Source of the DNA: CAYFPX01 sp964519895
Lineage (GTDB): Bacteria; Myxococcota_A; UBA796; CAJQPC01
Assembly: GCA_964519895.1 (NCBI GenBank)
Contig: CAZFLE010000017.1
Span: forward strand, 1 to 64,000
Reading direction: 5' to 3'
Length of the DNA: 64,000 nucleotides
A program made the position numbers and the translations under genes. Below, piece after piece: positions 33,200-41,589 of this stretch. Under the pieces are notes generated by a model that worked only from the letters and a program-made list of their open reading frames with translations, had not been told where the DNA came from and searched no databases. Positions within the stretch are counted from its first letter, which is position 1. Every line of letters starts with the position of its first letter.

Positions 33200-33300
33200 G
33201 AACAGGGGTCAGAACAGGGGTCAGGAACCTTAAGTTAATACTTAGGTCGAGTTCACTCGATTGGCCGCTATAAACGACCAATACAAGGGCATGATTATCC
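33200..33300. repeat. Tandem 12-mer GAACAGGGGTCA followed by an AT-rich stretch
   Basis: GAACAGGGGTCA occurs twice head to tail (33200-33211 and 33212-33223), followed by GGAACCTTAAGTTAATACTT and more AT-rich DNA to about 33300, which is out of character with the surrounding sequence at over 70% GC. Sequences of the type GGGGTCAGGAACCTTAA often accompany RAYT/MITE-like elements, but I cannot confirm that here. I see no gene in it; it may be the trace of an inserted element. Confidence 0.45.
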
Positions 33301-33365
33301 CTTTGTCCTCGATGAGGCCCGACCGGTTGAGGTCCCCCTGAACCCTCTCGCTGGGCGCTCCCTGG

Positions 33366-34142
33366 CTACCGCGCGACCGCGACCACCTCGCCCAGGTTGT
33401 TGACCTCGAGCGACACCGTCTGGCCCTCGGTCCAGCTGTCCAGCTCGGCGAGGGTCTTGGGGGTCACCGGGTGGGTCTCGGTGCCGTCCCGGTGGGGGTA
33501 GTGGATCTGCACCGCGTAGGTGTGGGACCGCTGCACCCGGTCCAGCGGTCCCGGACGCACCGCTGGCCAGCGCGGCGCGTCCCAGGTCCCGGACAGGGTC
33601 TCGGCGTCCAGGGTCTTCCAGGCCCAGGTGTCGTAGGTGCACCAGGTGTCCAGCACAGGCTCCTCCCGGTAGCGGATCTCGTCGGTGCACTTCTCGACGG
33701 TCTCGGTGCGGTACACCGGCTCGTCGGTGCAGGCCTCCTCGGTGAAGCCGTTGCCCAGGTCCTTCGCCACACAGGCCTCCCGCGTGCCGTCTTGGACCTT
33801 GCGTTGCTGGTCCCGGCACACGCGCTCCGTGCCGTCTGCGACCCGTCGGGTGCCGTTCTGCTTCTCCTCGCACGCCCGCACGTTCTGGACCCCGCCCTCG
33901 CCTCCGGTGCCTTCGACGGGCATCTCCGGGGGTCGCTCGGTCAGGCTGGTCTGCCAGCCGCCGGTCGACAATGGCACGAAGCGCTGCAGGGTCGCCGTGT
34001 GGGACCAGCTCCGCTCCGGGGTGCCGACGACGTCCTGGGTTCGGGTCGCCCAGAAGAGCCCGGCGGCGAGCACGACCCCGACGACGACCAGTCTCCGCCC
34101 CCAGCCCTTCCGAGGGTCGCCGATGATCCGACGACGACTCAT
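33366..34142 (-). CDS. Membrane-anchored Cys-rich hypothetical protein (258 aa)
   Basis: A single N-terminal hydrophobic anchor (RRLVVVGVVLAAGLFWA, residues about 16-32) precedes a soluble domain. Its central part contains irregularly spaced single cysteines within charged repeats (VRACEEKQNGTRR, ERVCRDQQRKVQDG, REACVAKDLGNG, EEACTDEPVYRTETVEKC). The C-terminus is a beta-rich domain (SHTYAVQIHYPHRDGTETHP). No family recognised; the spacing suggests a disulfide-rich or metal-binding extracytoplasmic domain. It diverges from the GAF protein gene by 117 bp. Confidence 0.65.
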   Translation of the reverse strand: MSRRRIIGDPRKGWGRRLVVVGVVLAAGLFWATRTQDVVGTPERSWSHTATLQRFVPLSTGGWQTSLTERPPEMPVEGTGGEGGVQNVRACEEKQNGTRRVADGTERVCRDQQRKVQDGTREACVAKDLGNGFTEEACTDEPVYRTETVEKCTDEIRYREEPVLDTWCTYDTWAWKTLDAETLSGTWDAPRWPAVRPGPLDRVQRSHTYAVQIHYPHRDGTETHPVTPKTLAELDSWTEGQTVSLEVNNLGEVVAVAR

Positions 34143-34259
34143 GACGAAGTCCCCGAGGCTTCCGGGACACCCTGTCGGGGACAGGGCTTGGCGGGCGAGG
34201 GGTCCAAGGGAAGGGTCCGGGGCTGGGTGATACGGTCTACGAGCTTGAGAGGAGACACG

Positions 34260-35530
34260 ATGGGTCGGTTCGAGGTCAAGGGTGGCGCGGCATCTGTCCG
34301 GGTGGAAGGAGACAACTGGCTGGTCGCCCTGGGCGCCAGCTTGCCCCACTTCGGGCTCGAGAGCAGCAGCCTGAGCCGGCTGTCCGTCGACGTCGCGCCC
34401 GGCGGCGAGGTCACCGTGCGGGATCCGGTCACCGGCCGGAGCTTTGCGCTGACGCCGCTACCCGACGAGCCACCGGCCACGGCCCACCTGCGCATCGCCC
34501 TGGATCCCAAGGCACCGCCCACCCCCCGGGCGGCTCCGGCCCCGATCCTGCCGCCGATGAGCTTCGGCGTGCCGCTCAGCAGCCCGGCCCCCGCGGTCCA
34601 GCCGGCGCCGCCCCGGCCCCCGCCTCCGGCCGCGGCGCACCCCACCCCGGTGCCCGAGCGCTCCCTGCCGCCGCTGACGCCGCCGCCACCCGCCATGAAG
34701 CCAGGCCTGGCCCCTCCTCCGGTCCTGGCCAAGCCGCCGCCCGAGCCTGAGCCCGCGCCCGAGCCCGNNNNNNNNNNNNNNNNNNNNNNNNNNNNNNNNN
34801 NNNNNNNNNNNNNNNNNNNNNNNNNNNNNNNNNNNNNNNNNNNNNNNNNNNNNNNNNNNNNNNNNNNGAGCCCGCGCCCGAGCCCGACGCGACCGTCGAG
34901 ATGCCGATCCTGGCCACGCCGCCGCCGCTGCAGATGAACCCGGGGGCCCGTCCGGATCTGGCGGCCGTGGAGCCGCCGCCGCCCGCCCGGCCAGCCCCTC
35001 CGGCGATCCCCAAGGCCAGCTTCATCGAGGACGACCGGCCGCCCGAGCTGGTCGAGGACCTCTTCGATCGGTGCTTCGACCTGTCGTTCGAGCCCCACAT
35101 CGGAGGCGCCTGCCGCAAGGCCCTGGAGATCCTGAGCAGCGTGGTCCCGGCCGAGGCTGGGGCGGTGCTCTACGGTGGCCTGGCCAGCCGTGAGCTGGTA
35201 TTTGCCGCGGCCTTTGGACCGGCGGCCGGTGCGCTGCGGGGGCGCAGCTTGCCCCTGGACTCCGGCATCGCCGGCTTCGTGCACCAGCGGGGCATCAACC
35301 TGATCGTCAACGACGTGCACGCCGACGAGCGCCACGACAAGTCTGTCGACCAGGCGTCGGGCTACGTCACCGACCGCATCCTGGCGGCGTCCGTGCGCGA
35401 CGAGGAAGGCAGCTCATTTGGCTGCATCGAGCTGCTGAATCCGCCCGACCGCTTCCGGGACTGGCACCTCGAAGCCGCGATGATCGTGGCCCGCTCCCTG
35501 GCCCAGTTCGTCGCCAGCCGTCAGGAATAG
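34260..35530 (+). CDS. GAF-domain protein with Pro/Glu-rich linker, interrupted by an assembly gap
   Basis: Residues 1-70 form a small beta-rich N-terminal domain (FEVKGGAASVRVEGDNWLVA). A long Pro-rich linker with Glu-Pro repeats follows, and the last 170 residues are a GAF domain (DLFDRCFDLSFEPHIGGACR, RSLPLDSGIAGFVHQRGINL, SFGCIELLNPPDRF). GAF domains bind small ligands or mediate signalling. One hundred Ns (34768-34867) lie in the repeat; the flanking frames disagree by one base, as expected when the N count is a placeholder, so I treat both sides as one gene. The 3' end overlaps the convergent synthase gene by 10 bp. Confidence 0.78.
34768..34867. other. Assembly gap (100 N) inside GAGCCC repeat
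   Basis: Exactly 100 Ns, flanked on both sides by GAGCCCGCGCCCGAGCCC-type repeats, the usual placeholder for a scaffold gap of unknown length. The repeat length encoded in the linker is therefore unknown. Confidence 0.98.
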
Positions 35531-36198
35531 GGGCCCCACCAGGCCGGCTGCGCCAGCACCGGGGAGCGCAAGCCCCCGCCGACCAGGCCGACGTGGTGGA
35601 GGGCGAAAGTGGCCTCTGGCGGGGCCCCCTCTGGCGGGCGGGTGCCGCCGCCGTACAGCCTGTCGCCGGTGAGCGCCAGCCCCACCGTCGCCGCATGGAC
35701 TCGAATCTGGTGCATCACCCCGGTGGTGATCACCGCCTCCCACAGAGCGCCGTCCAGCTGACGCAGGCGGGTGTCCGCCGGGTACCAGCGGCCCCGATGG
35801 GCCGTGCCAGCGCTCCGCCGAGGCACCATCCGGTCCCGGCGGCGCGGGTGGTGGGCCACCGGCGTGGTGACGTGGTGGGTGGACCACGTCACGGACTTGT
35901 GGGTCAGGAAGCGGTAAGTCTTGTGCAGGGCTCCCGCGGCAAAAGCTGCCCGGGCCCGGTCCAGGTCCTGGGGGCTGCGGGCTGCGAGCACCACACCGGA
36001 CGTGGCGGTGTCCAGGCGGTGGGCCAGGCCCCCGGAGAAGCCCCGGGGAAAGGGCTGGTCCTGGTCGGGGTAGTGGGTCAGCAGCCAACGGTGGAGCGAG
36101 GGCCCGTCGGGGTCCTTGTGCGGTGGGAAGACCGGAAGGCCAGCGGGCTTCGACAGCCAGCGCCACGAGGGCTCTTCGGCCAGGAGGAGGGGCTGCAC
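35521..36198 (-). CDS. RluA-family pseudouridine synthase, second copy (225 aa)
   Basis: The catalytic motif HRLDTATSGVVLAARS contains the Asp nucleophile; SWRWLSKPAGLPVFPPHKD and GVMHQIRVHAATVGLALTGD are the other conserved blocks. There is no N-terminal S4 domain, so it resembles the short RluA/TruC-like group. The GTG at 36198 is preceded by AGGAG. It is divergent from the putative selenoprotein gene with 65 bp between starts. Confidence 0.85.
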   Translation of the reverse strand: MQPLLLAEEPSWRWLSKPAGLPVFPPHKDPDGPSLHRWLLTHYPDQDQPFPRGFSGGLAHRLDTATSGVVLAARSPQDLDRARAAFAAGALHKTYRFLTHKSVTWSTHHVTTPVAHHPRRRDRMVPRRSAGTAHRGRWYPADTRLRQLDGALWEAVITTGVMHQIRVHAATVGLALTGDRLYGGGTRPPEGAPPEATFALHHVGLVGGGLRSPVLAQPAWWGPYS

Positions 36199-36263
36199 GT
36201 CTCCTGCGATATCGCGGGGGCCCAGGCCTTGAAACCCCGGGCCCCACCCCGCATCCTGTGCCG

Positions 36264-38015
36264 GTGAGCCTCTCCCTCGTCGGACTGTGGTGGGCGACGT
36301 GCGGCTGCACGGCCGACGGTCCCCCGCCGCCCACGGACACCCCCGACTCCGCCACGCCCAGCGTCACCGAGCCCAGTGCGCCCCTGACCCTGGTCTGGGG
36401 AGACCCGATCCTGGAGCACGGGGGCGACGTGATCGAAGGGAGCGATGACCTGTGGGAGTTCGTCGACACCGTGGCCCTGGACGACGAGCACGCGCTGTCG
36501 TCGGGCCAGGGCGGACTGGCCCTGGTCGACCTGACCGACGGCTCCCACCTGTGGACCGAGCCCTTCATGCGCACCTATGACCTGGCCTGGGACGCCGGGC
36601 TGGAGGTGGCCTACGCCGGCAGCCGAGAGCAACAGGTCTACCGGGTCGACCTCTCGGACCGGATGGACCCGGTCCAGGCGGGGGAGCTGCTGGCCTGGGA
36701 GGGGGTCCACGAAGATCTGGCGGCCGGCGGGGGCTTGTTGCTGGTGGCCGCACCCGAGACGGGCGCTGTGTTGCTGGACGGCGAGAGTGGCCAGGTCCAC
36801 AGCATCTTGCCGGCCGACTGGGCCAGCGCGGTGGCCCTGCACCAGGACCGAGCCGTGGTCGCGGACCGCAACGAGCTGGTCCTGTTCGATGTGGGCGACC
36901 CGGAGACGCCGGTCGAGCTGGACCGCGCTTCCTTGTCGGTCTCGGCCCGAGACCTGGCCTTCGACGGCACCACCCTCGGGGTCGCGCTGGGGGGCCACGG
37001 CGTGGCTGTGGTGCGGGTCCGCGACGACGCGCTCATGGTGGACACCACGGTGGAGGTGCCGGGCTCGTCTTATGGGGTCGCGCTCGACGGGGAGCGTCTG
37101 TGGGCGTCGGCCTGGTCCGACGTGGCCCTGATCTGGCTCGGCGATGGGGGACCGGTGGTCATCGGCACGGAGCCCGTGCGCTACAACACCCTCGGCGTCG
37201 GCGCGGCCGGGGGCCGCGCGGTCGCGTCGGACTGGTTCGGCACCCTGGCCCTGGAGCACGTGGAGGGCGTCGCGGGCCCCGAGCTGGTCGTGCCGCCCGA
37301 GGTCTTCTCCTTAGGGGCCGACGGCGACGTGCCCGAGGCCACGGTGGCGCTCTCGAACCTGGGGGCTCTGACACTCGAAGCAAGCGCCAGCCTGGAAGAC
37401 CCCTCTGCGGCCCTGTCCGAGACCGAGTGGGTGGTGGCCCCGGGCGAGACCGTGCACTTCACGGTCACCGGCGAGGCCGGTCGCCCCCTCACCACCCGGG
37501 TCCGGCTCACGTCGAACGACCCGGACGAGGCCGACAGCACCGTCGAGATCCGCACCGGGGATCGGTCCGTGGGGCAGGTCCACGACGACTTCACGGTGGA
37601 GGGCTACCTCTTCCCGGACGCCAATCTGCTGCCCTATTCCCTGAGCAGCCAGGCCGGTCGGGTGACCTTTCTCGCCTACTTTGCCCTGTACTGACCGGTC
37701 TGTTCTCTGGAGGTTCCAGACATCGAAGAGGCCATCGCGGCCCCGTTCGCCGACCAGCCGGTCGACGTCTGGCTGGTGGACGTCGAGGACAGCTTCGAGG
37801 CGTCCTATGCCTGGATCGGTGAGGCCGGCGTGACGCTGCCGGTGTTGCTGGACTCCGACAAGCGGCTCTACGACGGCTACTCCTTGAGCGAGTCGGGGTT
37901 CAGCAACTCGCCTTACCCTCTGCACGTGGTCGTGGACGGCGACGGCGTCATCACCTACCTGCGGCGAGACAACCAACCGGAGCTGGTGCGGGACGCGATC
38001 GAGCGGGCCCTATGA
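36264..38015 (+). CDS. Putative selenoprotein: beta-propeller lipoprotein with C-terminal thioredoxin/TlpA-like domain (UxxC), 583 aa with TGA as Sec
   Basis: A GTG start opens SLSLVGLWWATCGCTADG, a lipoprotein signal. Residues about 40-350 are propeller-like repeats (VALDDEHALSSGQGGLALVD, VALHQDRAVVADRNELVLFD), followed by a beta-sandwich segment (EVFSLGADGDVPEATVALSN). From about residue 435 the sequence is a TlpA/AhpC-like domain: VGQVHDDFTVEG, SSQAGRVTFLAYFALY, then an in-frame TGA (37692-37694, residue 477), PVCSLEVPDIEEAI, and VTLPVLLDSDKRLYDGYSLS with the cis-Pro region SNSPYPLHVVVDGDG. The TGA takes the place of the first redox Cys, giving UxxC (Sec477, Cys480). A hairpin fitting a bacterial SECIS follows at once. 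The open frame continues 106 codons to a TGA that overlaps the convergent gene. The role is probably extracytoplasmic thiol redox chemistry. The alternative is a nonsense mutation or sequencing error. Confidence 0.8.
37692..37720 (+). promoter_or_regulatory. Putative bacterial SECIS element just after the in-frame TGA
   Basis: Starting 11 nt after the TGA, TCTGGA (37706-37711) pairs perfectly with TCCAGA (37715-37720) around a GGT loop. The loop begins 17 nt after the TGA and its first two bases are G, matching the known bacterial SECIS rules (short upper stem, G among the first two loop bases, loop roughly 16-37 nt after UGA). GGU in the apical loop also recalls the E. coli fdhF element bound by SelB. 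Function is inferred from geometry. Confidence 0.7.
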
Positions 38016-39544
38016 GCGGCGTGCGGCCAGCAGGCTGGCGATGTCCGCGGGATTCTGGGAGCTGAGCTCCAGGGTCGCCCGATCCCCGTCGATCGCAAGG
38101 ACCTTTCCCGCGAGCTGCACGAAGGCCTGATTCGGCAGCTGGAACGCAGCGGCGACCCGGTCACTGGCCGTCAGCCCGCTCACCCCCTCGACCAGGCAGC
38201 GGGGCCGCGGGGAATCCCCGTGCACGGCGCCGCGGACCTGGCCGGGGTCGGCGAACCGGACAAAGACCGAGGGCGGGTCCCCGGGGGAGAGCATGCCGCT
38301 CACCGGCACCATTGCCGCCCCCGTGGGCGCGGCCTGGGGGTCGGGCATCCGATCCGACTGGCGACGGGGCCGCTGGTCCCGGCGGTCCTGGGGCTCGTCG
38401 TGCTCGGAGCGTCCGTCACCCCGCCTGCGGTGCCGAATGAACTCGCTGGGACTGCGCGGCTTCTGACGCTCCGGAGGCCGTGATCGCCGGGACCGGCTGC
38501 TGGAGGTGGTCGGCTCGGCCTGGGGTGTGTCGGCGTCTCGACGGTCCCGCGAGCCCCGACGGTCGCTGGCCGACGACCGAGAGCGGCTGGGGGTGCCCGA
38601 AGATCCCAAGGCAGCCATGCGCGCGCGGTGTCTGGCGTCCCGATCCTCGCGGCTGACCTGCGGCTTCTTGCGCCGGCGCTTCTTGGGCCTGTGGCCGGGC
38701 CGGCTCTCGGACGCCGACCGGGGCTCGGGCTCGGGCGCGGGCTCGGGCTCGGGCTCCGGCGNNNNNNNNNNNNNNNNNNNNNNNNNNNNNNNNNNNNNNN
38801 NNNNNNNNNNNNNNNNNNNNNNNNNNNNNNNNNNNNNNNNNNNNNNNNNNNNNNNNNNNNNGGCGGCTGGACGGACTCCGGCTCTGGCGGTGCGGGAGGG
38901 GGTGCTTCCCGGCGCCGACCTGCCTGGGAACGGCTCCGACTGGTCGAGGACGAGGACGAGGACGAGGACGCGGACGGGGTCTCTTCGGCTGCCGGTGCTG
39001 CGGCCTCTGCGGCCACCGAGGACTCGTCGGAGCCCTTGTGCTCGACATCGAGCCGTGACCCGGTGTCGGGCATCTGGCTGGCGGCCCGCCGCCGTCGCGC
39101 GCGGTTCTCGGCGATCCGGCGCTTGGCCTTGGAAGCCCGGCTGGTGGTCGAGCTCACAGACGCCCCGGCCACGCTGGTCATGCTGGCCTTGCTCGCATCG
39201 GGGTCTGGGTTCAGGCGCTCGATCAGCTCGTCCAGGCTCTTGCGGTCCTGGGCCCGGTTGGTCTCGTAGAGGGCCACGTGGATGCAGCCATGGCGGATGT
39301 GGGCCTGCTTGCGGCTGTAGACCTCGCTGATGCGGGCCTTGATGTCGACCGTGCCGCCCTGTTGCAGCAGATCCACGCGGATGGCGTGCAGGTGGCCCTC
39401 CACGAGCTGTTCCGGGCACCAGAACGTCATCTCGGCGTGATCGAGCCACCACGCCTCGCCTTCGGTGAGACCGAATTCGCCTTGGATGGTCAGCTGGAGG
39501 GTGCGCCGCATCTTGCGCCGCAGATCCCGTGCTCCGCTCGACAT
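38010..39544 (-). CDS. PilZ-like protein with Ser/Arg and Pro-Glu linker, interrupted by an assembly gap
   Basis: The N-terminal 120 residues (RRTLQLTIQGEFGLTEGEAW, GTVDIKARISEVYSRKQAHI, HGCIHVALYET) resemble a PilZ-like beta barrel. Then comes a long disordered region with Ser runs, Arg/Ser stretches, Lys-Arg clusters (RPKKRRRKKPQ) and Pro-Glu repeats, and finally a second small beta domain (PSVFVRFADPGQVRG, AAFQLPNQAFVQLAGKVLAI) that may be another PilZ-like module. One hundred Ns lie in the PE repeat and the flanking frames differ, so they are treated as one gene across a gap. The TAG stop is interleaved with the stop of the selenoprotein gene. The ATG at 39544 is the start nearest the conserved region. 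Confidence 0.72.
38762..38861. other. Assembly gap (100 N) inside GGGCTC/GAGCCC repeat
   Basis: Exactly 100 Ns, bordered on the left by GGCTCGGGCTCGGGCTC (Pro-Glu codons on the minus strand). It is the second gap of this kind in the window and again sits in a gene with a Pro-Glu linker. Confidence 0.98.
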
Positions 39545-39626
39545 GGAGGCCTCGTGGGGGGTGCCCGAGGGCCCCCCAAGGTTCACTCGGTCAGCTTCTG
39601 GTTGTCCAGTGGGGGAAAACCTGCCC

Positions 39627-40076
39627 ATGGACCTCTGGACCCTCGTCCTGTTGCTGCTCGCGGCCCTCTGTCTCATCCTGGCCATCGCCTGGCGGTCGGC
39701 GAAGTCCGCGCCGGCACGGGCCAATCGGGCGCGCCAGCGCCACGCCAAGCGGGGCGAAGCGCGTGCGGAGCAGCTGCTGAGGGCCCGGGGGTTCGACGTC
39801 GTCGACCGCCAGGTGGCCGGGGCGTGGACCCTCCGCGTCGACGGCGAACCGGTCCACGCGGCCGTGCGGGCCGACCTGCTCGTGCGCCGTCGCGGGCGCA
39901 CCTATGTCGCCGAGGTCAAGACGGGGCGCCGGGTCACGGATCCACGCTTCCCGGCCACCCGCAGGCAGCTGCTGGAGTACGCCCTGGTGTTCCAACCAGA
40001 CGGGGTCCTGCTGGTCGACGTCGACGCCGGGCTGATCCGCCAGGTGGACTTTCCTGGGGTCAGCCCAGTGGGGTGA
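39627..40076 (+). CDS. PD-(D/E)XK nuclease-like protein with N-terminal membrane segment (149 aa)
   Basis: MDLWTLVLLLLAALCLILAI is a membrane anchor or uncleaved signal. The soluble part reads RGEARAEQLLRARGFDVVDR, then RADLLVRRRGRTYVAEVKTG, matching the (E)...D...EVK active-site layout of PD-(D/E)XK nucleases. The rest is consistent with a minimal endonuclease-fold domain (RRQLLEYALVFQPDGVLLVD). No partner gene suggests a restriction system. Its last codons and TGA fall in the left arm of the repeat at 40067-40224. It diverges from the PilZ-like gene. Confidence 0.72.
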   Translation: MDLWTLVLLLLAALCLILAIAWRSAKSAPARANRARQRHAKRGEARAEQLLRARGFDVVDRQVAGAWTLRVDGEPVHAAVRADLLVRRRGRTYVAEVKTGRRVTDPRFPATRRQLLEYALVFQPDGVLLVDVDAGLIRQVDFPGVSPVG

Positions 40077-40224
40077 GTCTGATTTCGCGTCGGAAGTCGC
40101 GCCGCAATCGGCGTCGCTGGCAAGGCGCGGCGACGCAGTCGTGGCCGAGTCACGTCCAGGAGCCGGAACGCAGCCAGCGGCGTCGAGGGCAAGCGAATTC
40201 CAGCGAAATCAGACTCACCCCACT
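40067..40224. repeat. Hairpin repeat element (family member 2, about 158 bp) spanning two convergent stop codons
   Basis: Outer arms of 22 bp (40067-40088 and 40203-40224) are perfect inverted copies. The centre contains GGCCGAGTCAC at 40143-40153 and CGAGGGCAAG to its right, shared with the element at 32769-32932 and at nearly the same offset, and inner arms of the CGGCGTCGCTGGC type are again partly inverted. The TGA of the nuclease-like gene (40074-40076) and the TGA of the convergent aminotransferase gene (40215-40217) lie in the two arms, so both proteins end Val-Gly from the same bases. It probably doubles as a bidirectional terminator. Confidence 0.85.
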
Positions 40225-41537
40225 ATCTTCAGGTCGCCCAGGGCGGAGGTGAGCCGGGCCATCGCGGCCTGGAGCTCTTCGAGTCCGGTGGCGCCCACGC
40301 TGGCGCGGAACCAGCCGGTCTCGCCGGCCATGCCGAAGGCGCGGAACGGCACCAGCGCCAGCCCTGCCCGGGTCAACAGGAAGCGCCGAATGTCCTCGTT
40401 GGAGCCGAAGGGCGCACCGTCGGGCCCGGGACGCCCGACCAGGTCCAGCCGCACGGTCAGGTAGATCGCACCCTGGGGCGCGATCGCCTCGACCGGGTGG
40501 CCGGCGGCTGCCAGGCCGTTGAAGGTCTCGTGGATGCAGTCCAGCCGTGCCTGGATCTCGGACTTGAAGCCCTGGAGCCAGGCGGCGATGTTCGCGTCCT
40601 GGGACAGGTACCAGGTCGTCGCCGCCTGGACCGGCCGAGGCGCCCAGGCGCCCATGTGGCCGATCAGGGCCTTGAAGCGGGGCTGGAGGTAGGGCGGGAC
40701 CACCCCCCAGCCCACCCGCAGGCCCGTGCCGGCGAACCACTTGGAGATCGCGTCGACGTAGAAGGTGTAGGGCGCCATGTCCGGGCAGACGGAGAGCGGG
40801 TGGTGGTGTTCGGCGTCGCCAAAGGTCAGCAGCCAGTAGACCTGGTCGTAGATGACCATCAGGGGGCGACGGCCGGCGTCCGCCCGGCGCAGGTTCTCGG
40901 CGACGATGGCTTCGCAGATCTCGGTCAGTGCTTCCCGGGAGATGCAGGTGCCGGTGGGGTTCAGAGGGCTGTTGATCAGCAGCAGGCGCGCCGTGCCCAG
41001 GTGGGGTGCCAGGGCATCGAGGGTCAGGTGGAAGCCCTGCTCGGGCGTGGTCACGAGCGGGATGCCGCGGGCCCGGTTCAGGTAGACGTAGTACTCGACG
41101 TTCCAGCTGGGCAGACCGTAGAGGACCTCGTCGTCCGGTTCCAGCACCAGATCGAAGGCGGCGTAGATCGGCGGCCGGGCGCCAGAGCCGACCACCACCG
41201 ACGCCCGGGGGAACCGGACCCCCAGGTGCTCGGCATAGAAGTCACAGATCGCCTGTCGCAGCTCGGGCAGGCCGTCGGCCGGCGGGTAGTTGGTGTTGCC
41301 GGCGGCCACCTCGGCCGCGATGCGGTCTTGGAGGGCCGGGGGCACGGCGAAGTGGGCGGGCGAGAAGTCGCCGACCGTCAGGTTGCAGATGGTCTCGCCT
41401 CGGGCGATGGCCGCCCGGACCTCGCTGGCGATGGCCAGGATGCGGGATCCCTGCATCCCGTTGGCCAGATCGGTGAGGGCGAGGTCGCGGGCCGTCGCCG
41501 CGTCGGCGCCGGTGGGCAGGTGGTCGTTGACGTCCAT
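40215..41537 (-). CDS. Class I/II aminotransferase (PLP-dependent, 440 aa)
   Basis: A fold-type I aminotransferase of the aspartate/aromatic group. Visible motifs: NLTVGDFSPAHFAVPPAL near the N-terminus, NTNYPPADGLPELRQAICDF, LLLINSPLNPTGTCIS, the PLP-contacting VIYDQVYW, and the Schiff-base Lys in VDAISKWFAGTGLRVGWGV (around residue 265). The C-terminal Arg that binds the carboxylate is likely in WFRASVGAT. The exact amino donor is unclear. The last residues (VG) are encoded inside the repeat arm. Confidence 0.9.
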   Translation of the reverse strand: MDVNDHLPTGADAATARDLALTDLANGMQGSRILAIASEVRAAIARGETICNLTVGDFSPAHFAVPPALQDRIAAEVAAGNTNYPPADGLPELRQAICDFYAEHLGVRFPRASVVVGSGARPPIYAAFDLVLEPDDEVLYGLPSWNVEYYVYLNRARGIPLVTTPEQGFHLTLDALAPHLGTARLLLINSPLNPTGTCISREALTEICEAIVAENLRRADAGRRPLMVIYDQVYWLLTFGDAEHHHPLSVCPDMAPYTFYVDAISKWFAGTGLRVGWGVVPPYLQPRFKALIGHMGAWAPRPVQAATTWYLSQDANIAAWLQGFKSEIQARLDCIHETFNGLAAAGHPVEAIAPQGAIYLTVRLDLVGRPGPDGAPFGSNEDIRRFLLTRAGLALVPFRAFGMAGETGWFRASVGATGLEELQAAMARLTSALGDLKIVG

Positions 41538-41589
41538 CGAGGCCTTCCTGGAGGGGGCGCCGCATAACCGTTCGCGCTAAGGATTGAGG

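Noticed and set aside
32769..33281. A 170-codon minus-strand open frame over the repeat-rich gap
   Set aside because: It runs through both hairpin elements, is Arg/Ser/Pro-rich without domains, and has no ribosome-binding site.
34768..34867. Frameshift in the GAF protein gene across the N run
   Set aside because: The one-base frame disagreement depends on the placeholder length of 100 N and says nothing about the real sequence.
37692..37694. Reading the TGA as an ordinary stop or as evidence of a pseudogene
   Set aside because: The same frame continues with a complete, conserved-looking thioredoxin domain, the TGA occupies the redox Cys position, and a SECIS-like hairpin follows. A nonsense mutation by chance at exactly this codon is less likely, though not excluded.
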